Of a DNA stretch of 64,000 nt, positions 19,982-30,775 are shown in pieces. Both the position numbers and the translations under genes were made by a program. Origin of the DNA: Melieria omissa (Eukaryota; Arthropoda; Insecta; Diptera; Ulidiidae); NCBI GenBank assembly GCA_963971225.1, contig OZ020268.1, positions 13,059,032 through 13,123,031 on the forward strand, in the 5' to 3' direction. Positions within the stretch are counted from its first letter, which is position 1; every line of letters starts with the position of its first letter. Below the pieces are notes generated by a model. The model searched no databases. It was not told the origin of the DNA and saw nothing but the letters and a program-made list of their open reading frames with translations.

Positions 19982-22900
19982 TTCGTCATCCTGAAATTTT
20001 TGAACTATTAAGGATGTTGTAATTTGGCTTAAATTATTATTTCGTCGCTACCACTGTTCTTCATTCTTCACTCATCTGCCACCTCTTACAGACAGCCGGC
20101 TTCACTTGAACTCATTCGAGTGCAGTGCTCACCGGCAGAGTGAGACAGAAGAACAGCTAAAAACTCATCTATGCAAATCTGACATCTAAATTCTGGGACT
20201 GACAGTACCACAATTACTGTAACAACGACTTGACGGTCTTTCAGAATTCGTATTTTCAATAAATGTTTTACTCCTCCATGCAATTCGACTTCACCTCAGC
20301 CATTTTGACATTTCTACCAAATTTTCAACAAGAGCAGAAGCAACGCTCTTTGGCATTGACCGCAGTCGAAATTGTTGCAAGCTGTCATTGGAACATTCCG
20401 CATGACGCGGCCAATGTGAGTGTTGATTGCTGATCGAGTTGCACGTTTTTAGGGCTGGTCGCACTCCCTCGTCCAGCTCTGCCCGCGCGGCATGTCGCAT
20501 GAGCTTCTCGCTGCAGGTCGGTCAACTGTCTGGCTGTGCCCGGCTTTGAGGTCCATGTGCTGTGCTGCGTTGCTGTATGTCTTTGTGCGGTGTCCTGGCC
20601 CTGGTCCGAGCTGCGCTGCGCTGTGCTGTTATGCAACGCATCACATGTTAATGTCACATTTTATTATCTTCGGCACACACACACACATACATCGACTGCG
20701 TGCGCGTACGTGCTGTCAATTTGACAGTTGATTTATGATTTGCCTCTGATTGCAATTTACGACTGACTCTGTTCGTGTTCGACGCCGCTGGCCGCACTTT
20801 TCGCCCACTCGCGTTGTTGTTGTTGTTGGTGTTGGCGCTATTGCTGGTGGTGGAAATTTTTAATAGTTTTCCCTTTTTAATTTTCCTTTTATTCGTTCGG
20901 TGCTAGTTTTTGTTGTTGTTGTTGTTTTGTTTTTATTTTCATGTTGTTTATTGTTGTTGATTGTGTGCGTTGTTCTATGTAGTTAAAGCCGTTAACTGAC
21001 ATTCGCTCTGTGTTTCAGTCTGTTGGTGTTGTTGTTGTTGTTGTTATCATTCGAGTGCGATATGGTTCGTCAGCGCGACGTTGTGTAGGCCGGTTTAATG
21101 TTTCGAGTCATTAAAACGTTTCGTGTGCATTGTTGCGGGGGGGCGGCAAGCAATTAATTTGCAACCAGGTGTGGCAAGCGACATTTTTTCGGACTTGCTA
21201 TGCGGTGAAGCGATGCACTGTACTTTGTTTTAAATATTTTTTGTTGGTATTTTTATAATATATATTTCATTTTCTATAACATATAAACTCTCTGTATGTT
21301 ATAACTTTTTTACTATATATTTTGTGTTGGTTGGTATTTCTTTTAATATTTTTTGTTTTAAATTTTGCATACAAAAACATTGTTTGAGTATATAACTTTT
21401 AATTTTTTATTATTTTTTGCTTTTAATTTATTTATATGATTGAAACACACTGATCACATTTGCAGAACAAAATTAGATTTTATTTAATTTCAGTTCAAAG
21501 TGTCGCCGTGAGGAAGTTTTTTGTATGTATGTTTGTGTGTGTGTGTGTGGTCTGCAGGCGACGGTGAGGTATGATGGAAACATGCTTGTTCTGTGCTATT
21601 TATGAGTGCAATAAATAGTTGTAAGCTTCTACAGGTATTTTTTACGTTTAATTTGAAAACTTTACAGATTTGCAAAAGCAACAGAAACATTTTTTCATGA
21701 CTAAAAGCATCAAACCAATGACTGCAAGCAAAAAGGAATAATCAAACTACTCTGGTACACAGCAAATTGAAATCAAATTCCCAATCTTTCCGCCCAAACT
21801 GTGCAATTCGTCACCGTCTGCAGTTCACATACGAGTTGATAAATACTCACACATATTTACAAACAAATTATCTTAATTTATATCTAACACAACATGTGCA
21901 CACGTCCTCCACAACCTCGGACAACGCCACAGCAAACATCGATACAACGGCAGCAGAAGGTGTGATGAAGGATTGGCAAAATGCGTGTAAAAAGTCGATG
22001 CGCTGAATCAAAACATTTTCCAGCATTCGGCAGCCAAGTGGCGCCATAAATCGAAATCCCGGTCCAAAACCGAAACATCTGGTCTGAAAAATTGGCCGCT
22101 CAACAGTCGACAGTCAACGGCGGCAGCAGTTGGGGCTGGAAGCGCGGCGAATCCTTCTGTTTGCAGGCCATAATATTTGCCTTGTTTATTTTGGCCACTG
22201 CCTGTTGCCTCATATTTTGAGAGCTCTTCTTTCTGTGTGTGAGTGTGCGTCTTTAGCATACTCGTTAGTGTGAGTGAGTGTGCGCGAGGGCGTGACTTAT
22301 TTCGAGGATTTTTTCAGCTGAATTTTTTTGCTGCTGACACGAGGCGTCAGCTGTGAATGACCGTCGTCGCATATCGAAGCAGCACAGGAAGGCAGCGAAA
22401 AGGCGAGACAAATAGCACAAACAATGCAAGCAAGTATATGCGCTGCATATACAAATGTACATACATATGTATGTATGTAGTCTGTGTAAAAAGTATGAGA
22501 CTTTTTTAACAAGAAAATCCAATTCAGAAGTAGATTATTTTTTGAAACAGAAAACAAGGCCGATGACATTCGTACCTTTTGTTTTCTTAACTTGCATGAA
22601 GGCTTAGTCGGTTTCTCAGGGCATACATGTGACCAACAATATAAAACGATATCATCGGCCTTAATCAGACACGGCACGTCTGACCGGAACTGAAATATTT
22701 CGATAGAATCGGTAAAACTTTTTTTTTCATTTTTCGACACACAGCCAAAAAAGGGTTTTCCATTGCGACTTTGTTTATTTGAATTTTAGAAAAGCTTAGG
22801 AAACTACGTACTTGCACTCGAAGGTCACCTTGAAACCTCAAGTATTTATCTCAAATTATTCATTTAAGCCTCGTGCACCCATTTCAGGTTATTGGCAATT

Positions 22901-23026
22901 TTGCACATAGAAACCAATTTCAGCGGTTTCCTCAATTTAATTTTTCTGTCTGCGCGTTTCTCCATAAAATAGAAAATATATGGTTTTGTCACCTCGCTGG
23001 TAATGAGCAAACCTTTTTCATGTATT

Positions 23027-23106
23027 CTTATCAGTGATTCAATATTGCTTCAATATTGGTAGCAGTCGCCTTTATGAGACCCCACCCGACTCGTTGGGTA
23101 TCATTC
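23027..23106 (+). promoter_or_regulatory. Promoter of intact protease with damaged TATA
   Basis: A CTTATCA GATA-type site lies at 23,027-23,033. At the TATA position the sequence reads TATGAG (23,073-23,078) where copies A and B read TATAAG. The initiator-like TCATTC is at about 23,101-23,106, and the ATG follows 22 nt later. Spacing is unchanged among the copies, so only the TATA element is altered. Confidence 0.6.
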
Positions 23107-23127
23107 GAGTTCGAGAAAGTAACCGAA

Positions 23128-23922
23128 ATGTACGCGTATCTGGCAAAGTTGTTTGTGGCGTTGGTATTCGTTCTGCATGGAACCGCACCAGCCGCCACCC
23201 ACGTCATAGTTGACAACAATCGCATTTTTGGCGGCATCGATGCCACCAATGTGGACACAGGTTTCATGGTCTATTTGATTACTGAGATTCAACAAAACCG
23301 TACTCTATGTGGTGGTTCCATAATCAACGAGCAAACCATTCTCACTGCTGCGCATTGCTTCAAGAATGCTTTGGACGTGAAGGTGTATGCGGGCACGAAA
23401 AAGTTCTCATGGCAACCGGACTCATCACCGATCTCAGTCGCGACCGTCCATAGCCACCCGGATTATGATCCAAGAACAGTTGACAACGACATTGCTCTGG
23501 TGCGGCTGGCAGCTCCACTGACTTTCAACAACAACATCCGGGCCATAAAGCTGGCAGACGCAGGAGAACCGGTGCGTTTATTCAGTAAGGCCACCGTCTT
23601 CGGATGGGGCCGAACAGAAGAAACTGATCAGCCGTCAAGTGTACTGTTATACACGACTGTGTGGATTTTTGATCAGGAAGACTGCAAATTTACTGTGCCT
23701 ACAACAGATCGTATGCTGTGTGCTGGTGACATACTTCAGCACGCTGGCTCCTGCAGGGGTGACTCCGGCGGTCCGTTGGTGCAAGCCAACAAAATCATTG
23801 GCATTGTATCGTTTGGAAACCCCGATTGCCGAAACTATGTTTCTGTATATACGCGTATTGCGGCGCTGCGATCATGGGTGGACCAGACTTTGGCCGAACA
23901 TTATAAAGAAAATCTATCTTAA
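23128..23922 (+). CDS. Secreted S1 (chymotrypsin-family) serine protease, intact
   Basis: A single-exon gene of 264 residues, normal for insect digestive serine proteases. Residues 1-23 form a signal peptide and a short propeptide ends at R32, before the mature start IFGG. The catalytic triad is His76 (LTAAHC), Asp121 (DNDIAL) and Ser213 (GDSGGP). Six cysteines (61/77, 186/198, 209/234) fit the three standard disulphides. In chymotrypsin numbering the pocket is Gly189, Gly216 and Ser226, so trypsin-like Arg/Lys preference is unlikely; chymotrypsin- or elastase-like cleavage is the better guess. I chose ATG 23,128 because it precedes the signal peptide and matches both paralogues; an upstream in-frame extension lies in the promoter. 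Likely role: extracellular, probably gut, protein digestion. Confidence 0.93.
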   Translation: MYAYLAKLFVALVFVLHGTAPAATHVIVDNNRIFGGIDATNVDTGFMVYLITEIQQNRTLCGGSIINEQTILTAAHCFKNALDVKVYAGTKKFSWQPDSSPISVATVHSHPDYDPRTVDNDIALVRLAAPLTFNNNIRAIKLADAGEPVRLFSKATVFGWGRTEETDQPSSVLLYTTVWIFDQEDCKFTVPTTDRMLCAGDILQHAGSCRGDSGGPLVQANKIIGIVSFGNPDCRNYVSVYTRIAALRSWVDQTLAEHYKENLS

Positions 23923-23948
23923 TGATCAGCGCAAAATTAGAAGAATTT

Positions 23949-23954
23949 AAATAA
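23949..23954 (+). terminator. Polyadenylation signal of intact protease
   Basis: AATAAA lies 27 nt after the stop codon. More AATAAA-like words follow near 23,972-23,980. Confidence 0.7.
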
Positions 23955-25267
23955 ACAAGTCTCCACACACGAAAATAAATAAATCGTTTATGCTTGCACA
24001 ATAGTTCTCTATACACTCGAAAATGGCCTTAAGTTTTGACACAATGTGTGGTTTGTTCAAGATTTTGTTTCTGGCTCTCTTTTGTTGCTTATTGGCGAGA
24101 GGCGTGGGACAGCCCATACAACTAAAAACTCAACTCTCTTCGTTAGCTTCGAAATCACTATCCATACAGCGATGAAAGTTAATGAAGTGTCATCAGATAG
24201 ACGTGTCTCTCCACTTCCACGTGGGCCACGTGGCACGTTTAATGCGTTTAACTAGAAGTATGCTTGAAGGTAAAATGTGGGCGACAGCAACACAAAACCG
24301 CAATATCAAATGTTTTGGGAGCATAGGACCTCAACAATGCAAAGTCGTAGTTGATGGGGCCACCATCTGTCGTCCGCTACAGTTGTTGACACGCTAAGTG
24401 TCAGTTGCTGCTCCAATTCGACGTATTAACTCAATGCAGGGCTGCCCAGTTATAAAATATCTGCATAGTTCTCCAGTCTTCAAGGTCTTTTCGAAGTGAT
24501 CTTTGAAGTCATACTTTCCCGATACTGCTAACGCAGAATGCAAGGGTCCCGTATTTTCCGAGCGGTCCGACTCAAAGTGCACAGCTTTGGTGGCGACAAC
24601 TCAAATTGCTGGAGCGCAGCGCAGACTTTGAGTTAATTTGCAAAGAGACGACTACCAAAACGGCCAAATCACAAAAGGCGTTCAATCTGATTGGCGTTTA
24701 ATAAAAGCAAAATCGTAAACGCAAACACATTCACATGCACTCGTACGTGTTTGTTTGTCTGTTTGTTGCTTGTCAGCAACACATGTTGCACCAATAGTTT
24801 TTGTTGCGCGTCCTGCGCGTTTGGATGTCGAGGCATCAGCAGCGGCTTCCTCACTGCGCCACCACTGCCAAATGTATGAATATTCGCAAACTTCACATAA
24901 CAAACTAGTAAAATTACTCGCACACAGCAGCCTTGCCAACGTTGTCTGTTTTTAGTGGAAATTTCATAAATATTTCGGTGGCAAGCAGTGGCCGAGTTGC
25001 TGCTGTTGCTGTTGTTGTTAGTGCTGATCGTTAAAGGTCAACGTTTCGTACTACAGTCTGTGCAAAATGTATGCTGAAATGTTTGTTTGACACACTGTCC
25101 ATGTGCGATGTGAATAATAAACCGGGTATCCACAGTCAGACATTTGTTTGTAACAGCAATGTGTCCAATGTCCAATGAAATGCTGAAACTCGAAAATATG
25201 CTTTTCTTCAACAGCAAGTTTCCATTATAATTTTAAAACTATCGAATATATTTTCGTATATGGTATG
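23955..25267. other. Noncoding DNA
   Basis: No gene is supported. Several short open frames on both strands lack family features. Confidence 0.4.
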
Positions 25268-25570
25268 AAAATTTACACGTCAAGTCCAATCGGTTTCATG
25301 GCAAAGAACCATAAAGGAGCCCAAATCTTTCCAACATCCACAACAATGTCAACAATGTGATTTATTCACAGATTCCATAGCGATTGTTAAAAATTTTTGA
25401 AAACCCAAAATTGATTGATTTCTGTCCTTTCGACTTGCAGTGATTTTACTTTTCGAATCTTCGCAATTCGGCCAAAAAAATTTTGCCCAGTGTACACAAG
25501 TGGCTGACTGCCATCAGCTGCTGGCAAGAACCTGCGCTACTCGCTCGCATAGCTCGAGAGCATTGATTAG

Positions 25571-25777
25571 AGAAAAATTCTCAAGAAAATCTCACCGCCC
25601 GAAACAATTTTGGCGCGCAGCAGATGCCACAAATGCGCCAAGCGTCGCCTTAGCAAACGCACAGCACGGGTTATAGGAAAACTGAGTTGTGTTGGCTGCT
25701 CCAACTTCTGCTTTATTGGCGGATATTGTGGCTATTGCACGTCAATCGATGGCTGCCAATGCCTGTCCGAACCCTAA
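25571..25777 (+). CDS. Cysteine-rich peptide frame, copy B
   Basis: This 68-codon open frame, without ATG, starts right after an in-frame TAG and ends at TAA 25,775. Residues 19-30 (CHKCAKRRLSKR) carry two cysteines and dibasic sites. Residues 40-64 hold seven cysteines with the CxxxC and CxC pairs typical of defensin-like folds, plus GGYCGYC. A T-rich 3' splice site (TTTCGACTTGCAG) ends at 25,440. A further intron from GTGTAC (25,490) to CGCGCAG (25,620) would join the upstream open frame to the cysteine block in phase; this is a guess. The protease start lies 460 bp downstream on the same strand. No signal peptide was found, so expression is unproven. Confidence 0.35.
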   Translation, partial: RKILKKISPPETILARSRCHKCAKRRLSKRTARVIGKLSCVGCSNFCFIGGYCGYCTSIDGCQCLSEP

Positions 25778-26135
25778 TGTTCGACTTCGAATTCAGTTGC
25801 AATCCCTAAACACTTCTTTGACTCTTGGGGATGAGGCCAAAGACATATTTGTAAAGCGGCTTTGTTAAATTGAAAAACTCTGCGTAGAATCACCACATCG
25901 CCTATATGCTTGTGCTTAAAGGTCACCTTCAAACCTTATATACAAATTAACTTTATACACCTATAAAAATTAATTTAAGCCTCGTGCACCCATTTCAGGT
26001 TATTGGGAATTTGTCATAGAAACCAATTTCAGCGATTTCCACAATTTAATTTTTCTGTCTCCGCGTTTGTCCATAAAATAGAGAATATATGGTTTTGTCA
26101 CCTCGCAGGTAATGAGAAAACCTTCTTCATGTATT

Positions 26136-26215
26136 CTTATCAGTGATTCAATATTGCTTCAATATCGGTAGCAGTCGCCTTTATAAGACCCCACCCGACT
26201 CGTTGGGTATCATTC
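26136..26215 (+). promoter_or_regulatory. Promoter of copy B protease
   Basis: A CTTATCA GATA-type site is at 26,136-26,142, TATAAG at 26,182-26,187 and an initiator-like TCATTC at 26,210-26,215, about 30 bp downstream of the TATA box. The ATG follows at 26,237. Confidence 0.65.
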
Positions 26216-26236
26216 GAGTTCGAGAAAGTAACCGAA

Positions 26237-26611
26237 ATGTACGCGTATCTAGCAAAGTTGTTTGTGGGGTTGGTATTCGTTCTGCATGGAATCGCACCAG
26301 CCGCCACCCACGTCAAAGTTGACAACAATCGCATTATTGGCGGCAGCGATGCCACCAATATAGACACAGGTTTCATGGTCTATTTGTTTATTGAAAAGCC
26401 ACAAAACGGTTCTTTTTGTGGTGGCTCCATAATCAACGAGCAAACCATTCTCACTGCTGCGCATTGCCTCGAGAATGCTTTGGACGTGGAGGTGTATGCG
26501 GGCACGAAAAAGTTCTCATGGTACCCGGACTCACCATCGATCTCAGTCGAGGCCATCCATGTCCACCCAGATTATAATCCATAATCATTTAACAACGACA
26601 TTGCTCTGACA
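26237..26611 (+). pseudogene. Truncated S1 serine protease, copy B
   Basis: The frame opens MYAYLAKLFVGLVFVLHG and keeps the signal peptide, activation site R-IIGG and LTAAHC with the catalytic His. It meets TAA at 26,582, where the intact copy has AGA. Beyond the stop, homology runs only to ATTGCTCTG, the catalytic-Asp block, then jumps to 3' flanking sequence. The Ser motif and the whole C-terminal half are gone. Nonsense mutation and deletion are two separate lesions. A 115-residue secreted inactive fragment could still be made. Confidence 0.9.
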
Positions 26612-26644
26612 ATTTGGGCGTAGTTGGAGGATTTCAACTCTCGA

Positions 26645-28128
26645 AATCCCCCTTAACTGGGCAATTTCTTGTACTTAATTTCTTGTACGTCATTGTACAA
26701 TCCTCTTTTAATTGAGGATTTTTAGTTCATCCTTAAGTTTGTCAAGTGGTGAAATGTCAGAAACAGAGATTAGGTACGACTCGATTAGTTTTTTACTGAT
26801 TAAATGCGTTTCAATAATTTCTGCCATAAATCGATGGCCACAAACGATGTGTGAGTGTTGATCAAAATCTAAGATATGGGTTTTGTTTTCAACATACTTT
26901 GGCCAATGTCGAAAATTGCTGTGCTCGCACCTGAGGCTGCAAACTGTCAGCAGGTCGTGTTGCAGCGCTTTGTTTTTGGCAAATTGTTATTGGATGACTA
27001 TAAAAATGTTTATTATTGGAAATAACGAATAACCGCAGCAAATAACCTGTGCCACGGCATGCTGCAAGTTGCGCGGAGCGTTGGGCGTCCGGCGGTACGG
27101 GCGTAGTTAGTCGCGTGGCGGTCGACAGCGGTGGCAATATTGCGTTCAGTGGCAACATTGTGAGCAATAGCAACAACAAAAACGGTGCGGAGCGTAATTA
27201 AATATTAAGCGCGCATGTTTGGCAGCCGGCAAAAATGCGCAAAGTTGTGCAGTCAGAAAACAAAAAACAACAACAGTGAGAGTGTGTCAGTCGGTTTCAA
27301 CCGACTCGATTACACTCTGCATCAAAATTCAATGGGCGCACCATGCCCATTCTGGTATTTACCTACTTTCTACTTCTACTCCTACAATTAATTAAATATG
27401 GGCCAACAAATTTCACGGTAAAATACTATAGTAATAGTAAAAAAACGATCTAATTCTTGTTAAAAGGTCTTTGGTTGTAACAACCCACGTAGAAAGTGAG
27501 TTTTGTGATTTCACAGTGTCTTTCAACGAGTAGTTCAACACATATATTTCCTTCACAAACGAATCAACTTCAGCTTCAACTTCGTCCTGTTCAGAGTCCA
27601 AGTATCCCAACACCTTTGTGCGGGAAAATACACCCAACTTTGCACACCTGACGAATCGGAGCTACACGGGTTGCTGCTACAGAAAGCTTTTAGTCGCCAA
27701 ACGTTGCCGTATTACAAAAGTTTGATTTCGTTTTTATGGATTTCCATTCTCCAGTTGATTCCGTCATTTGTCCCGCTTTTTACATTTCCGCAGCCTCTCG
27801 CTCGTTGAGGCACACAGTGGGGCGTCTCCATATATCGCATGACCAAAAATAGTAAACGTGGTTTAATTTTGACGAAATTTGGTATCCGCCCCTTTTTTAG
27901 CATAATTAAGAAAAATACGAACTTTTGTGAAAATTGGACTACTGCCACGCCCATCCCCCATATTGAAAAAATCTTTGTTATTCGATAACTTGGCCACTAC
28001 TAACACTAGAAAGATGCAATTTTTTTACACAATATCACTGGGGTATAATCTATAATTGTGCCAAAAATGGGCAGTCTACCACGCCTACTTTACAAGTTCG
28101 TATTAGCCTCAAATGAATTAATCGGTAC
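26645..28128. other. Noncoding DNA with one protein-like remnant
   Basis: No intact gene is supported. On the minus strand, 27,413-27,637 reads open for 74 codons with ordinary composition (VLGYLDSEQDEVEAEVDSFV) and may be a decayed coding fragment; no family is recognised. From 27,700 to 28,120 the sequence has CCACGCCCA/CCACGCCTA words common in fly repeats. Confidence 0.4.
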
Positions 28129-28132
28129 ATAT

Positions 28133-28543
28133 TGTTACGAAAATGACTTTCCAAGTTTGTTTGTGGATTGTGCTTGAAAATAAAACCACTTCAATTATTC
28201 AGCGCAAAACGCATTCCAATACCAGTAATTGCTTTATTTACAAATTTACACCTGTTCTACTTTACACTACTACTATTGCATGTTTCCCCTTTGCTTGCTT
28301 AACACAGACTCGAGTCTTTGCGCTGCACACTGCTGCTTTTTATACTTGTTTTCTCATTGCGTCGATGTTTCTTGCACATTCTAGTTGTACTCTCTATCTC
28401 AATTGTTCTAGCACAGCTCATCACTTATCGCGAACCATCCTCGCCGTATCGTAATTATAGCAAGTTACTCTTAAGTGCGTGCCTAAAAGTATGCTCGTAA
28501 AATCATTCATGCATAGCACAGCACAGAGTGCCTCTTCGTTACA
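28133..28543 (+). mobile_element. Solo LTR
   Basis: The 411-bp unit begins TGTTACG and ends CGTTACA. It is flanked by ATAT on both sides (28,129-28,132 and 28,544-28,547), a 4-bp target duplication as in Ty3/gypsy-type elements. A TTTTTATACTT TATA-like block lies near 28,338. No internal region or second LTR is present, so recombination between LTRs is the simplest history. Orientation is tentative. Confidence 0.7.
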
Positions 28544-28547
28544 ATAT

Positions 28548-30060
28548 GTACTTTGCCATTTTTTTTTTCAAGTTTTCGATGTTTTTCATATTGGCCTCTC
28601 TTCAATTCGCTCTTAAGTTAATTTTCCACAAATATTTGCAGCTTTTTCAAAATAAAGATTTTTAATTTTTTTATTTTTGGCCACGGACGCCCCACTGTGC
28701 GGCATCGTTTGGCGCGGAGCAAGAGAAGCAGTGTGCGCAGTGAACGCTGCGAACGCATCTGACGAGTATCCCGTTCGGTGACGCGCACAGCTGTTGCGGC
28801 GCATCGAAGCGGCCACAACGCAACGGCCCAACGATTGCGCCAACATGCTGCCGGCCAATAAACGGCGAAATCTCTACGCTGCGAATTCAATCAAACTGTT
28901 GCCAACAATACGAAATTGCTGCTGCCGCGCAAACTTTTGCTGCTGCTTCATCGCACCGCATCGACTCGACGCGACTCGACGTTCAGCGTCATTGCGGCAG
29001 CCTCGTCGTCGTCGTTGTTGGTTATTAATGTGCGATGCTAAATTTTAATTGTGGCAGTTGTTGCAAGTCGAGAATCATTGTTGGCCATTTGCGTTGTAGC
29101 GGTTTATTGGCGCTTTATGTCTCGGCCAGCTTGTCGACGGGCTTTGGCATTGTTGGCGGGCGGAATGTTGTTGTTTAATTGCTTATGCTCGTGTAATTAA
29201 CTCAAGTGTTGCTAATGACGAAATTTCGTCGTGGAAATTAAACGTTATGGGCGCTTTTTATAGCAACACCTGTGCGCCCGTCAGCCACTTAGTGGAAATT
29301 TTATCGTTTTCAATTTTGCAATTTGAATGCCTCAAAAGCACCAAAACGGAATTCTAATGAATGGTTTCTTTTCTTACGCGTATATGCGTCTGCCGGCAAC
29401 AACAACAGCAACAATCGACTGACTTTGTGTGAGGCTGTGTGTGTATGTGTGTGTGATGGCTACGAAATCCGTTTAACGTAAATGACGTACAAACAGAATC
29501 GATAAATCTGTGATTTAATTGTTTCCTAGGCGTTTGTTGGAGATCGACAGAAGTGCTAAGAGACATAACATAATAGACAAATTTATTCCACATGCTATAA
29601 TGTCTGACATTCTGCTGATTCAACCCGAAAACAGTCGCGACATTGTTGCCATTCGGCTGCGACAGACTGACTGCATGTTCCCGCATAAATTTCACATAAT
29701 TCTCACGATCCGTACAAGTCGATTAGCTCATTGTCGGCCGAAAAAAATCAGAAGCGGGCCGTGTTGTCGGTTCTGTAAAATCAATAAACTGAATATGAGA
29801 ATTTATGTGATTTTAAATGTCACTAATTGAATATGCACCGAACGGCCAACGAATACGAGAAAACGCTCACTCGATACAAGAAATTTTGGCTATTATTTTT
29901 ATTTTTAAGTAGCGTGTTGTATTCATTTAGAAAAACATATAATCATTGCCCGCGGCTTGGCACCATGGAACTTGGTCACTTCTGTTTAATAGTTTTTACT
30001 CCCCAACCCTCGTTTGACGCCTCAGAGAAAGATTTTAAAAAATACAAAATCTAAACCCAT
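28548..30060. other. Noncoding DNA
   Basis: No gene is supported. The GC-richer block at 28,690-29,040 could be a regulatory element or noncoding exon; this is not shown by the sequence. Confidence 0.4.
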
Positions 30061-30064
30061 ATTT

Positions 30065-30235
30065 AATATCGAAAGAAATGAAAAACACGTGTCAAATTAG
30101 TTTCTTTATGAAGCAGTTTCACCATGTTTGAAGTCAAAAGCCCTATTCAATTATGTTTTTCAAGAACACAGTTTTCCCTTATACAAACCTTAACCCACTG
30201 TTGACTCTGTTGCGCATTGACATTCGAAGAACTAA
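30065..30235 (-). repeat. Single unit of the 8-kb tandem repeat
   Basis: Read on the minus strand it has the same ordered blocks as the array at 8,139-8,735: CAACAGTGGGTTAAGGTTTG, then TTCAAACATGGTGAAA, then GACACGTGTTTTTCATT. Confidence 0.7.
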
Positions 30236-30564
30236 ACTAGTTTAAATTAAATTGCTCCATTGAATCACATTTCTCCATAGAGCACTTTGACTTTGCAAAG
30301 ACGCAGGTCGCCTTCCGTCGGACAATAGCAAAAGAAAACATATAGAAAGAATTAAAAGACATTTTCAATAACACTTCTGTGTCTCAATTTCCATCAAACT
30401 TGTTACAAATATATTTTTGGAATTTTTTGTTTTTAATTTTTGTAAGTTACTTTCACTCCGAGCGTAGTTGTTTTAGATCAAAAGACTGTGAAAACTGCGC
30501 GATTGATTAAATACAAAAATTAAAAACAAAGGTTTTCTTCATCAGATAAAACTGAAAAAACATA

Positions 30565-30775
30565 CGTGGGTGGTCCGATAAGTACTTAGCCTACAAAAGA
30601 AAAACGAAAATTTTGGAAAAGTGGCGATTTATTTCTCAACGTAGTCTCCTTTCAACTCGATACACATGACCCAGCGATGCTCCAACTTCTTTAACCCGTC
30701 TGAAAAATACGTTTTCTAGAGGCCTCCGTGGCGGCGATAACCTCCTCATTCGACTCAAAATTCTGAGCGGCAGCT
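30565..30775 (-). mobile_element. Mariner 3' end fragment
   Basis: The terminal sequence GTGGTCCGATAAGTACTTAG follows a TA. On the minus strand a mariner C-terminus reads FSDGLKKLEHRWVMCIEL then KGDYVEK before stop (30,631-30,629). The preceding EEVIAATEA block is in another frame, so the gene is frameshifted. Nothing mariner-like is seen above about 30,775; the opposite end is missing. Confidence 0.8.

Larger units (their letters stand above)
18691..22800. other. Noncoding DNA between module copies
   Basis: No gene is supported. The region includes a dispersed-repeat copy (19,571-19,740), a hAT-like end (19,946-19,981), GTT and CA runs (20,690s; 20,812-20,830; 20,915-20,930) and an AT-rich block at 21,220-21,480. 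A minus-strand open stretch at about 22,490-22,740 looks protein-like but has no ATG that fits. Confidence 0.45.
25268..26641 (+). repeat. Segmental duplication copy B
   Basis: Same order as copy A but on the plus strand: peptide frame, spacer, protease promoter, protease start. Homology is lost just after the catalytic Asp codon region (about 26,611) and resumes at GGAGGATTTCAACTCTC (26,624-26,640). The rest of the protease and its 3' end were therefore removed by deletion. Confidence 0.8.

Noticed and set aside
22490..22740. Minus-strand open stretch with several cysteines
   Set aside because: The best start would be a non-ATG codon; no homologue, no promoter, and it fades into simple repeats.
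23056..23127. Upstream in-frame extension of the intact protease
   Set aside because: It spans the TATA position and the initiator and would place the signal peptide internally; paralogues start at the MYAYL methionine.
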